From the NCBI GenBank assembly GCA_037447655.1, contig JBBHKE010001207.1:91942-155941 (forward strand): DNA of 64,000 nucleotides, in the 5' to 3' direction. How positions within the stretch are numbered: position 1 is the first letter of the stretch; each line of letters starts with the position of its first letter. A program made the position numbers and the translations under genes. The DNA is from Zygnema cylindricum (taxonomy: Eukaryota > Streptophyta > Zygnematophyceae > Zygnematales > Zygnemataceae). The notes under the pieces are model-generated. The model was not told the origin of the DNA. It was given only the letters and a program-made list of their open reading frames with translations, and did not search any database. Shown here one piece after another: positions 45,623 through 56,427 of the stretch.

Positions 45623-47839
45623 ATCCCCCTCTTATTAGGAGAAGCGGTGGAATGCCACGTCACCGATTTTAGCCGCCCCCTCTTAAAACATCTCACTGTA
45701 CAAAAGTACAAGATCGAATATAAATGCGGACAAAAAGATGTAACACTCCATTGTCCAATTTAGCTGTACACATATAAGTAATTATAAGTAATTTTTTTCT
45801 TTCTTTTTACGGGGAGGATCACGGCAATCGTTACTCCCGATTTTGTCGCCCCTCTCTCACACATAACATCCATTTGCGGATTGCAATTTTAATCACCACC
45901 CAAAAATTTATTTAGCTGCGCCACATGGCACGTCACCATTCGAGCCGCTCCAAACTGAAGCCTGCGATGAAATTTCGAAATCAAACGCGATAAATCCACG
46001 CTGCAAATCCACGTCAACGTAAAATAATAACTCCGCGTCACAACCTCCATCATAAAAAACAAATTAAAATTTCCGTACACATGGTACTAATAAAGTACCA
46101 GAAAATCTGCGTAAACAGAATTGAAATAAATCCACGTCCACCAAAAATATGACGACGAAAAAAAAAAGTACAATACAGTACTGTAGCCTCCAAAATACCC
46201 GGAAATAATATCCGGACAACTCCAAACTGAAAGACGAACCCCAATTCCATCGTACCAAAAGATACGGAAAATATTGCTTGGCCGTCAAATAATATCTCCT
46301 CCTCGCCTGACGATATATTTCGACGTCCAAAATCGGCCGCCGTAATATCCGGCATCGTTCCTTCTCCAAAGTACATGAGGCATTCGAGTGACGCCCTGTA
46401 CATAACGATTTCTCCTTAATGACAGATACGCTCGAATAGATTTTGTAAGTACAAATCTTCACGGCGTCTGTATAACTCCACACAGCGATTTATGTGATCG
46501 CAATCTATTTTAGGAGACCTTAAAATGATCTCCTCTCGGACTTTCAACCGTCACACCAAATCAAACTTAATTTTCACTCCTCTTTAGATGGCGGCCGTAC
46601 ACACAGCTGCGTCAACATTACTCCACAATGATTCTACCAATCCACATAGCGATTTAGGTAACCGCCGCACCGTAGTAGGCTTGACTGTAACACTCGAACA
46701 ATTTTGCCGTACTTCCAACTCCACATTCCAATGTCACACCAAAAAAAGGTATCAACAGAGTACCAAAAAAACATAGCGGCCAGTCGGCCACACTCCAGTT
46801 CGGCGCCTGACAATAGCAAACGACCGAAACAACCGGCGAAATACCGGTCTTTTTCCAACACGGAACATCTCCTCTTCCTCCTCAAAATTTAACATCGGCC
46901 TTGTTCACACACGGAACATGTCCTCTTCCCTCCTCAAAATTTAACGTCGAAATGAAGTGAAATTTCATGTACACACGGTACTGTACCAGTTCACGAAACG
47001 ATATATTAAGCGCCCGTACAAAAAGTGAACAGATTTACTTTCCGTACAGTGAACCGTACAATTTAACAATACAAAAAAATTCTCTTCGTTTCTGTTTGCT
47101 CCTTTCACTGCCTCTTCTCACTTTCACTCACGGACGCATCTTCACTCCCTTCCTCTTCACTGCAGCACTTCACTTATTAATCCATAGAATTTCCAAAACT
47201 TCCATTCGCTCTCTCTCTCTCTCAAGCTCCTCTACTACGGTCAGACACATGTCCACATTTCGGACAATACGCCATTCCTCTTCCTCCGAATTCTCTGGAG
47301 GCTCTGCGGCCTCTTCACCTGCTCAGTCTCCTCCTTCAAACATACTCGTCTCCTCCACTCATCATCTCAATCTCATCAATTTTTTTCTCTTCTTCCAAAA
47401 CTGAAACCGGAATCTAATTTCTCCTCTTCTTTATCTTCATTCCCCCTCATAAAATTCAGGAAATTCATCCACTGAACTTCTGAGATGACCATCTGATTGC
47501 GATTCCTATCAAAATTGAAGGGATCCGGCGGAAGGGATCCTCAATCACAAACCCTCCGAAACAAGATTCATTCTTCTTTAGGTAATAAATCACATTTGCA
47601 CATTTCAATTCCTTGTCTTCAAATTTTTCTTCAACCACGGATTCTCCTTATCTTCTTCTTCATTATCTTCTTCTTCAAAATCACCTCCATCCGGTTCAAG
47701 ATCCGGTTCATTCTTCAAAGAATATGTGCCTTTCTTTCCTCCCGTTGCCTCAACATCCTCACTGAATTTTACTACACTCACACTGAAGCATCTTACTCTC
47801 AAACGAAGAACTGGAGCACTAACCTGCTCCGATACCAAT
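45623..47839 (-). other. Family D interior, non-coding
   Basis: No protease, integrase or RT motif is present. A segment near 47720-47650 (minus) encodes Glu-rich low complexity like family C. Blocks at about 46870-46640 match the family C 3' part. Open frames here are short and unsupported. Confidence 0.65.
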
Positions 47840-48039
47840 TGATAAAAATCGATCAAGTGCTCAGATAGATGCTCACATACAAAAATCAATATCACAGCGG
47901 AAGCTTTGAATAAACACTCTTACACATAAAACACTCACAGCTCACAGAAATCATAAAGGCCAAATATCAATATATTAAGCCTTAGCTTTTCAATACAACC
48001 TCTCCCTCTCTCACTTTTTAATGTGTCCTCCCTGTAGAC

Positions 48040-48115
48040 ACATGATGCATCTCTTCCTAAAGACTGCATGATGCATCTCTTCCTAAAGACTGCATGATGC
48101 ATCTCCCCAGACTGC
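48040..48115. repeat. Tandem 26-bp repeat in LTR D
   Basis: About three copies of gatgcatctcttcctaaaga-type units with period about 26 bp lie inside the 5' LTR. Confidence 0.8.
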
Positions 48116-49668
48116 ATACTAAACTGATGGAAAACACTCACTAAAATACCTTCTTAACACCGACAACTCACGACCACTAACTCCACTAACTGAAAGCAGA
48201 CGAGGGCGCCGAAGTCCACATGCGGACGTGCGCCTAAAAAGCATTCAAGCGCCAAAACAAAGTGACACGCACTAAAATGCACTAGACACGTATAGCGCAC
48301 TAAATAACACAATCACCAGTGACACGACCAAACTGAACCATCATGCAGAAATTATCTATGTACCGGCTGGTACTAAACCGCCGTACATTGAATGAACCAA
48401 AAGTACTCCGATGCAAATCGCGAAACCATACTCAAGATCGAATCGCACCACGCGAACCAAAACACATGTGCTAAAAGAAGATTCCAATAGTAGATGAAAT
48501 AGGATAGAATGAAGTCAGAGACACTGAAATGAAGTAAAACACAATGCCTTTTCTATATTTTTTAACCACGACCAGCTTTTTCTATTTATATATACTACTT
48601 GGAATACTCAGGCTGAAGTTTAGGTCTTCTTTTTGTCTGACTCTCGGGGAAGTCTACTATGCCGCATAGCACTCTTAGATCGGACGCTCCATGCATTTTC
48701 AGATCAGCGGTTGCATCGATTTGGGAGATTTGGCGCGCTTTGAACTGTCAGCGAAATAGATCTAACCGAACGGCCGGCAGAAGTGACGGACGTCCACGCG
48801 CCTGGGTACGGCTGTTTCGACTTATCCGGTTTTGTGTACGGCATGGCAAATCTCGTATTGTCATTTTGTGATTTAGCGGCGAGCGAGTGCATCGCACCGT
48901 ACCATAATGCATAATTCGAAACAAAGGTACACTAAGGTACGAGGTAAAGTGCAATTAATGTGCAAAAATTGTTGGAAACGCTATGTTGTACCACCTTATA
49001 ATACTCATACTCCGAAACAAACTAACAATAAATAGCTTTTCCAATTGTTTTCACGCAGAAACCTAAAGTTTAGAATATCGGCATGAAAAACACGTTAATA
49101 GACTCAAAATTACTAATAATAATTATTCGGTTATAGAAATTATCATGCCCGAAATCGAGACACAGGCTCTCCTTTTTCCAAGTCTCCTTCCGTGAGATTT
49201 TCCTTCGTTGTCTTTTGTCTTGTAATGGCATATTTTTTAATATGATAAGCTTCACCAAATGAACATGTTCTCTTAGAGATTCCTCTGTACTTTTAACTTA
49301 AACAGATAACTTTTTACAGGACTCCTCAAATTTGGCGTGCCTTTGCTTCATTTCTCGTTTCTTGCAATATCTTAGGCTTTTAGTCTCGCAACTCTTGTAG
49401 CTTCTACTTCCACACCTCCTTCTCAGTCAGAAACCCTAATACTTATCAGAATAAATATCTTAGAAAAGTTATAGAAAGCACACACATGCAATCTCTAAAT
49501 GTTTTTAGAAATTGAAATGTTTGCTTCTTGGATAACGTAGTCAACAGTAATCGATATTTTCTGAAAGAAAAGGGGGGAAAGTTGGATACAGATGAACAAC
49601 TTTCGGTTGCCTTCCCTTAGTTGCGGAGATGTGATTATTAGCCATGTGAAGCAAATTAGCAAGTCACT

Positions 49669-50242
49669 TGTTAGATTTCCATGAAATTTGGGTATCGGCA
49701 TGTCCCATACTAGGGAAAAGTGAGCCAGCCAGGGCTCGAACCTGGGACCTCTGACTTGAGCTATCAGCGCACTAACCACTATGCCACCAGCTTTGTGCCA
49801 CCAGCTCACCAGCTTTGTGCCACCAACTCGATGTAGAGCCTGGCAGGTCTGTAACTATTTAATTAGGCGGCTTCGAGTGTGACGAATATTCTATCCCGTA
49901 TTGAACCGGCATTCACGTGCCAATCCAACACCCCCCCTCACAGGAAGGCGAGTCCCACCATCCCTAATCCCGCTGGCTATGATACCATGTTAGATTTCCG
50001 TGAAATCCGGGATTCGGCATGTCCCATACTAGGGAAAAGTGAGTCGGCTAGGGCTTGAATCTGGGACCTCTGACTTGAGCTGTCAGGGCACTAACCACTG
50101 TGCCACCAGCCCACTGTGCCACCAGCCCGATGTAGAGCCCGATGTAGAGCCTGCGGGTCCGTACCTATTTAATTAGGCGGCTTCGAGTGTGACGAATCAC
50201 ATTCTACCCCGTATTGAACCGGCATTCACGTGCCATCCAACA
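49669..50242 (-). mobile_element. TRIM element T1 with tRNA-like LTRs (TSD TCACT)
   Basis: The element is 574 bp, with LTRs 49669-49930 (262 bp) and 49988-50242 (255 bp) and an interior of only 57 bp. On the minus strand the interior starts with the PBS TGGTATCATAGC next to the 5' LTR and ends with the polypurine tract GTGAGGGGGGG next to the 3' LTR. TSD TCACT lies at 49664-49668 and 50243-50247. Paralogous loci (near 35930 and 54257) show the uninterrupted site. Each LTR contains a tRNA-like cloverleaf. Confidence 0.95.
49721..49793 (-). other. tRNA-like cloverleaf with Pol III boxes in TRIM T1 LTR
   Basis: Minus-strand reading gives an A box TGGCATAGTGGTTAGTGC and a B box GGTTCGAGCCC. The D arm (GCAT/GTGC), the anticodon arm (CTGAT/GTCAG around AGCTCAA) and the T arm (CCAGG/CCTGG around TTCGAGC) all pair. 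The acceptor stem pairs 6 of 7. Nominal anticodon is CTC, but position 33 is G, not T. A T4 run (AAAA on + at 49716-49719) follows the 3' end. The other LTR carries a slightly decayed copy at 50040-50112. Confidence 0.85.
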
Positions 50243-50838
50243 TCACTAACATAAATGAAAGGAGTAGAAACAAGTGTGTAAGGTCTTTCCACATATCGTT
50301 GAATAAAAAAGATGAAAGGAATCTAAACAAATTCGCAGGGTTGTACCATCAGTTAATCACACTCGTTGAATAAAAAAGTTTTGTAAATACAATGCAAAAT
50401 ATACACATTATTATCCAAACTTGCAATGTAGTTACATTGTTTAAAAGTACTTTGTACCTACATTTAAAAAATACACAACGAAGATCTTAGTGTATTGTTT
50501 AAGATCGAAAAAAGCGCTACACTAAAAGAACATACAACTTTAATAATCTCCTACCAATCCATTAGCCTACCTAAAAATGTTGTTGTGTATATTGCCAAGA
50601 ACATACCGAACGTGTAAAAGCGAAAAGAAAATAAAGTTAAAGAGGTCCAAAGTACGGAATGATTATCTTTAGTCATTTCAAAAATGTGAGGAAATTGAAA
50701 GATAATATTGACAAACTGATGATAAAAAAGGGTTGGAATCTGTTGAGAAAAACCCTACATCGGAGAAATCAACCCTATATCGAAAAAAGAACAGAAATAA
50801 TAATAAAAATACATATGACTGTTCTGCACTTCTAATAA

Positions 50839-51224
50839 TTTTGTGTTTGGTTGGTTCTCTTGTTGTGTTCACCACCTGGGTGGCCGGGAAGCTACGTTGG
50901 TGTGGTACGCTCACCAGACGCCAGAGCATCGATAGGGTGGAAGATTGAAACTGCCACTAGGGTGTCCTCCAGCAAGATGTCTTCACTCCACGAATAGGGG
51001 CCGAAGGGCAAAAGAGACACGAGACAGATTGCAGAAAGAAGGGATTTCCAGGAAAAAGGAAGTGGCCGCAACGAGAAAAAGAAAATGATGACGGTGGAGT
51101 GGTCACATTGGAAGGCCAGGCCAGTGAAAAATCGAAAGGGAAAAGGACACAAAAAAGAAAAGGAGAAAGAACGCCGAAAATCACGGGAGCGATTAAAAAA
51201 AAAAAAAAGGAATTTGAGGGGTTC
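50839..51224. other. Unassigned DNA after duplication break
   Basis: The gene-family repeat ends here and an unrelated, A-rich sequence begins. No coding motif is seen. It may be the edge of an inserted element that includes the following tandem repeats. Confidence 0.4.
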
Positions 51225-51780
51225 GGATGGATGTAAAACCCTATCTGTTGAGTAGGGGGACGGAAAAGCAGGTGCGAAAAAACCAAAAAGTAAAAGTAGA
51301 AAGGCGACCGAAATTTACAGGCCGGATCAAGTGAAAAATATAAAACGGAGAGAGCTGATTTGGATATCAATAGAAAGGTCTTGGAAAATCCTTTCTCTTG
51401 AGTACCTGCACGCTAAAATTGGCGGCAGATACAGAAAAAGAAAGCTAAAAAACGATATCAGCCAGACAAGGCCGAAGATTCAAGGGTTTGGAAAGCGAAA
51501 ATAGCAAGAAAGAGACACCTGGAAAGATATTACGTCTTTATGCTGAGTAGAGGGACGTAAAATTAGGCGTGAAAAAACCAAAAAACGAAAGTAGAAAGGC
51601 GGCCGAATCTGACAGGCCGGATTATTTTTTAAAAAAGGAATGGAAATATTTGATTTTGGTATGGATAGAAAGGTCTTGGAAAATCCTTTCTTTTGATTAT
51701 CTGCACGCTATAATTGGTGGCAGATAAAGGAAAAAGAAAGCCAAAAAACGATATCAGGCAGCCATGGCCGAAGGTTTGGG
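51225..51780. repeat. Two tandem units of about 295 bp
   Basis: The two units share gagtaggggg-type, gaaaaaaccaaaaa, ctgacaggccgg-type and gatagaaaggtcttgg blocks at a spacing of about 295 bp. Each ends with a short inverted repeat GAAAGG...CCTTTC. No coding potential is seen. Confidence 0.75.
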
Positions 51781-52690
51781 AAGGCGTCGTTGTAATCGTA
51801 AAACAGGTAAGGTACTACAGGTAAGGTATCGTACAGAAAATATTGTACAGGTAAGGTATCGTACAGAAAATATTGTACAAGTAAGGTATCGTACAAAACT
51901 GGTACGGCTCTACGGTACTCCGTAGGTGGCGAGAGCGCCAAAACCAGATTTCGGATTGCGTCACAGGATGCGACCCTGGTACAGTACGGTAGAGGTAGGT
52001 GCAATTAATGTGCGAAAAATTATTGTAAACGCTATGTTGTACCGCCGTATAATACTGTACTCTGAAACAAACAAACAATAAATAGCTTTTCCACTGTTTT
52101 CGCACATAAACCTGAAGTTTACAAATATCGGCATGAAAAGCACGTTAATAGATTCAAGTTTACTATTAATAATTATTAGGTTCGTTCATATATTCTATGA
52201 CCTACGTTCTAAGGGTAAATGGGGTTTTCAAAAATTAGTGGATCAGTGTTGTCGAATTAAGTTAATGTAACATACACATTGATAGATCCATAAATAGTGT
52301 GAGCTATCACAAACAGTACTTGTACATTCCAGGTGCTCAATGCTACTTCATATCATCTTAGTCACGTCACCAAGATTAAATGCACACCTCACATTCATTT
52401 TGGTTGTTGCCCAACATCCGAAGTTAGTCTGATGTTAGAATCGACGAACATTTGGCAAAAATGTTGGCTTTGGAATATGAAGTTATTTGACGTTCGTTCT
52501 TCAACTTGGGTGTTCTCTCATTTGTTATTTTCTTAACTTTTTCCTACAAAAATCATCATAGCCGAAATTGAGACATGTCTCTCCTTTTTCCATGAGTCTT
52601 TTCTTGAGCTTTTCTATCCTTTTCTTTTGTCTTGTTATGGCATCTTTTTTTTTAACTCCTCAAAGTCATGGGCGCTAAGCATAAACTGCT
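51781..52690. other. Gene-family upstream-type DNA with GTAC tandem repeats
   Basis: About 51805-51900 holds three copies of a roughly 27-bp unit containing ggtatcgtacagaaaatattg. The block after 51990 aligns with 48955-49100 and 56790-56930 (atatcggcatgaaaa, cacgttaatag). It is therefore another partial copy of the repeated unit. Confidence 0.6.
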
Positions 52691-53480
52691 CGTGAACGCT
52701 ATTTTAAGTTTGACGAGAGTCCTACTTTGATTTGAAATTACCGCCACATCCTTTTTAAGGAAAACAAATTTTCGCATTTTTTTTATTGGCGACATTCCAA
52801 ACCCTTCCGGTTTTTGAGAGCTAGGACGAAGAGAAAAAAATGTTAGACAAAGAGAACTTATTTGCGTGCCACACTATGAGGGATTCAAACTTATAAGGGT
52901 GAAGGATTGCGGGTAGTTGAGCGAGTAGGGGTTGGAGCTGGACTGGGACATAGAGTGGGGTTTGTAGACAGAGTAAGAGTAGGGGACGGAGTGGGTGTAA
53001 GAGAGGGAAGTGGGATAGGAGTGGGAGTGGATGCACATGTAAGGGTAGGAGTAGGAGAGGGTGTTAGAGAGTGAGCTGGACTGTCGCTGTTTGAGCAAGC
53101 TCCCTACTTGCTCCATGTGCAAGATAACGATAACAACAAATATGGGAAACTGACATAGCTTGTTAGCTTGCATATGGCAGAGGGTTGGCGCTTCGTTATG
53201 GAAATGTGTTCTTTCGCGTGTTTTACCATTCGACTTGAAATTTGTAAACGTTAAAGAATTTTAAAAATTGTCCTTAAACTTCGTTTTCGTATAACTCCGT
53301 TTTATATTTGGGATCAATAACGAAGTTGATTTGAACGCCTCCTTTGTTTTCTTTATTTTCCGTCCTATTCATTCGGGTGCGTTCCTTCTATTACGCACCA
53401 CCATTTCTTCAAAGTATGTCTTATCGTGTCTTTACACGTTGGGTTGAATACCGGTCTAGTTTGGCGCTCACCTTTAGGGC
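52691..53480 (-). other. Unassigned region with one 99-codon frame
   Basis: A minus-strand frame 53173-52874 starts MQANKLCQFPIFVVIVILH, a plausible hydrophobic leader, and continues Ser/Tyr/Pro-rich. The alternative frame over the same DNA is Thr/Pro-rich like the G4 protein. It may be a diverged exon pair of the same family. Coding status is unproven. Confidence 0.35.
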
Positions 53481-54970
53481 CCATATAGGTTTTTGAATTT
53501 AAGTTGCTCTCGATGCGCTCTTACGATAAGATAGGCTTCACCGAATGATCATGTTCTCTTAGAGCTTCCTCTATAGTATTAACTTGAACATTGACTTTTT
53601 TACACGACTCCTCAAATTTGACATGCCTTTGCTACATATCTGGTTTCTTGCTTGTAGCTTGTACTTCCACACCTAATTCTCAATCAAAAACACCAGTAAT
53701 CATCAGAGCAAGTTTCCTCGGAAAATATAGAAAGCACACACATGCAATAGTAAATATTTATAGAAGATGAAATGTTTGCTTCTTGTCAAAACCTCGGGCA
53801 AAATGGGATTTTTTTGTTATTGAAATACGTCGCACTTTGGACAAAGTGAGTAACTCCAGAGTCTTGAGTTATTCTTTGGAGAGGAGATTAAGTTATGTTG
53901 GTTTCCATCACATAAACTCGACCAACAAAACAAGGAGCATTCTTCAACCACTTTACCTACTCGAATGCATTGGCTGTTTGTGGAACCATGTGGAGTTCCT
54001 TTTCGATCAATGTACGTTATTTGCTGTAAGTGGAACATTTGGATCTTGACTTTCTAAAAACCAAACTGTTCATTTTTTATTTTTACACAGGATCAGTTGA
54101 AAATAACGTTGTCAACGGTATCCAGAATTTTCTGAAAAATATTGGGGGAAATTTGGATACGTGAAAATAATCAGCAACGTTCCTTCAACAACTTTCGGTT
54201 TCCTTCTCCTAGTTGCGGAACATGTAAAGCAAATCAACATAAATAAAATCACTAACATAAATGAAAGGAATAAAAAAAAAAGTGGAATGTTTTTCCACAC
54301 AAGACACATGTGCAACGCCATTCCATCAGTTAATCACATTGTTGAATAAAAAATACATTGAAAAATATACACAATATAATCCAAATTTGCAATACAATGC
54401 CGTTGTTTAAAAGGATTTTTTACGTACATTTAAAAAACACAACGAAATTTTTGTTATAATGTTTAACAACGAAAATTGCTACACTAACAGATCATACAAC
54501 TTTTAAGTATTTTCTATCAATCCATTAACCTACCTAAAAGTATTGTTGTATTTATTACCAATAACCTATTGAACTAGTGAAAACGAAAAGAAAAGAAATG
54601 TACAGAGGTCCAAAGTACGGAATGGTTATCTTTATGATTGATGCGTCATTTCAAATATTAAGGGAAATTGAAAGATAACATAGAGACGAATGATGAAAAA
54701 GGGTGCTGAAATCTGTGGAGGAAAAAACACATATCGAAAAATAAACAAAAAAGTTAAAATACTAACTAATAACTTCCAGATTATGGATTTCCATTAACTT
54801 CCGAAAAATCCTAGATGGAATTTTATTCTCCTTTCAGTTTTGGTAACAATTTCTATGAGAAAAATAGAAAATCCATAACGTACTTTGGAAATGTTCTTTT
54901 CCCTGCAAATGAAAAAAGAAATAAACACATCACCAAAATGGAAGAAAACAGAAAATTAAACTCTTTGGTG
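53481..54970. other. 3' flank of gene-family copy G4
   Basis: It aligns with 35250-36780, 49240-50838 and 57080-58850. No frame stands out from the overall similarity between copies. Target-site motifs such as aaatcactaacataaatg (54255) show the empty state of the TRIM insertion site. Confidence 0.6.
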
Positions 54971-56103
54971 TTATAATTTTAAGTTGGAGCTGTTGATATA
55001 CTTCACAAGATCAATCCAAAAGGAAACTGAAAGGGGGAGATTTGTTGACATCACCTTTATAATCGCTGAGGTAAACATTTTTAAATCTACCCAAACATCT
55101 TCAATGATGGGAGCCGCTATATTCCCCTGCAGAATAAAATAAAAAAAACAGCAAATGGTAAATACTATCCGAGAAAAGTAGAGGTAGAGAGGGAGAGAGG
55201 GAGAGAGCGAGAGAGAAAGGGAGAGAGAGAGGGAGAAAAGTAGAGAGAGAGGGAGATAAGGAGAGAGCGAGACAGAGAAAAAGGAGAGTGAGTAGCAGAG
55301 AGGGCTTACATGGAGGAGCCGAGGTAGGTGGATTGGTAAAAGGAAAGGGAACACGAACAGGAGTGGGTGTAGTAGGGGCGGGAGTAGGAGTAGGAGTGGG
55401 AGTGGGAGTAGGAGTGGGAGTGGGAGTGGGAGTGGGAGTGGGAGGGGGAGTGGGAGTGGGAGAGGGAGTGGGAGTGGGAGTGGGAGTGGGAGTGGGAGTG
55501 GGAGTGGGAGTGGGAGGCGGTTTGGGAGTGTGGGAAGGATGAGGACGAAGAGTGGAGTGAGGATTTTTGGAATGAGACGGAATAGTGATAATTGGCCCTA
55601 TACACATTAAAACCACAAGAACTAAGAGGTAAAAGAAGAAAAAAAATTTAATGGTGCACCTCTAAACCTACGTTGTAACACCGAAACTAACAAATAGTAA
55701 AAGAAAACGTTTCATTTAAGTTATGAGGTTGAAACCGAACCTTCGATTTTCGGGATGTGAGGGATTTCACATTTCCCAAATTTTCCTCGAAATTTACACG
55801 GATCGAATTTTCCCAATACTCCAAACTTTCGACCTTCAATAGACGAAAAACATTTTAGTCTTGTTAGTCGTACAACAAAATATTAAGAAATGGCAAAAAA
55901 AAATTGTCAAAGAATAGTCATACAATACAGAAAATAAAAAGAGTGTAGATATGAACAACATTGATGTCTTCATTACCAAGATCGACATTTTTTTCGCTTC
56001 CTTTTCTGGAGATTTCACCAAAACAAGAAGGAAAAATCGAAAGGAGCATGAAAGATAATAAAAGTGAAGGCCATAAAAATTTTGAGGAGTTTTGTCTGGC
56101 CAT
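54971..56103 (-). CDS. Gene-family copy G4: putative secreted Thr/Pro-rich protein
   Basis: Three exons are proposed: 56103-56019, 55597-55310 and 55116-54971 (519 nt, 172 codons plus stop). Exon 1 encodes a signal peptide ([18 protein letters not shown]...PSCFG). Exon 2 joins in phase 1 and encodes PIITIPSHS, then about 20 Thr-Pro repeats, then [12 protein letters not shown]. Exon 3 encodes [20 protein letters not shown], a hydrophobic stretch and DLVKYINSS. The exon 1-2 junction is also preserved in paralogue G1. A stronger acceptor (ttctgcag, 55129) would end the protein early with YSGSHH. The composition suggests a hydroxyproline-rich wall or arabinogalactan-like protein. Function is unknown. 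Confidence 0.6.
55370..55520. repeat. GGAGTG microsatellite within G4 exon 2
   Basis: About 150 bp of ggagtg repeats (minus strand CACTCC) encode the Thr-Pro tract. The equivalent tract in G1 (37138-37190) is much shorter, so the number of repeats is changing rapidly. Confidence 0.9.
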
Positions 56104-56414
56104 CTTTTTCTTTTTGTCAAGTTTCAATTTTTGAAAATCAGATTTCCTGGATTAGATATCTCAATCGGATGAAACTGATATTGTCTAACTAAATTGAAGT
56201 TAAGTCCTTAAGTGTGATAGAAATGAATTCAAATATGCAAATATTACGGAAAATTTGAAGTTTGTGGGAATTAAGTAAATCAGGTCAAAGCCGGTGAAAT
56301 CTGCTAAAAGAAGATTCCAATAGTAGATGAAATAGGATAGAATGAAGTCAGAGACACTGAAATGAAGTAAAACACAATGCCTTTTCTATATTTTTTAACC
56401 ACGACCAGCTTTTT

Positions 56415-56427
56415 CTATTTATATATA
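56415..56427 (-). promoter_or_regulatory. TATA box upstream of G4
   Basis: The minus strand reads TATATATAAATAG about 310 bp upstream of the proposed start codon. It is conserved in the duplicate (about 48592-48604) and degraded in G1. A transcription start near 56390 would follow. Confidence 0.5.

Larger units (their letters stand above)
45284..48464 (-). mobile_element. Non-autonomous LTR retrotransposon family D
   Basis: On the minus strand the 5' LTR (47840 to about 48464, right end lost) is followed by the PBS TTGGTATCGGAGCAGG. A 2.2-kb interior with no copia domain, a polypurine tract (AATAAGAGGGGGAT) and a 3' LTR (TGTTAGGATTATTGG at 45622 leftwards, cut by the gap) follow. Part of the interior aligns with family C, so C and D are related non-autonomous families. 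Confidence 0.85.
48469..50838. repeat. Segmental duplication, copy 1 (partner 56302-58653)
   Basis: About 2.37 kb are nearly identical to 56302-58653, including the same TRIM insertion. The block contains the upstream region of one gene-family copy (G2, whose body is replaced by family D) and the 3' flank of another (G3). At 50838 the similarity stops abruptly. Confidence 0.95.

Noticed and set aside
48659-48871. Identical 70-codon plus-strand frames at 48659 and 56492
   Set aside because: Identity is explained by the recent segmental duplication; the region is the upstream part of the minus-strand gene family and the frame is broken in the older copy near 38170.
49721-49793. Calling the TRIM cloverleaf a functional tRNA gene
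   Set aside because: Position 33 of the anticodon loop is G instead of T, the acceptor stem has a mismatch and it lies within LTRs, so a tRNA-derived promoter unit is the safer call.
49669-50242. Interpreting the tRNA-like repeats as two SINEs
   Set aside because: PBS and polypurine tract between two direct repeats, TG...CA ends and one 5-bp TSD around the pair fit a TRIM; SINE tails and separate TSDs are absent.
52874-53173. 99-codon minus-strand frame with hydrophobic N-terminus as a gene
   Set aside because: Only one copy, low-complexity composition and an equally plausible Thr/Pro frame over the same DNA; kept as unassigned.
53783-54049. Plus-strand 88-codon frame starting MSKPRAK, with a partner at 35504
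   Set aside because: The two loci are similar in all frames as parts of a duplicated unit, the frames diverge after about 30 codons, and no domain is recognisable.
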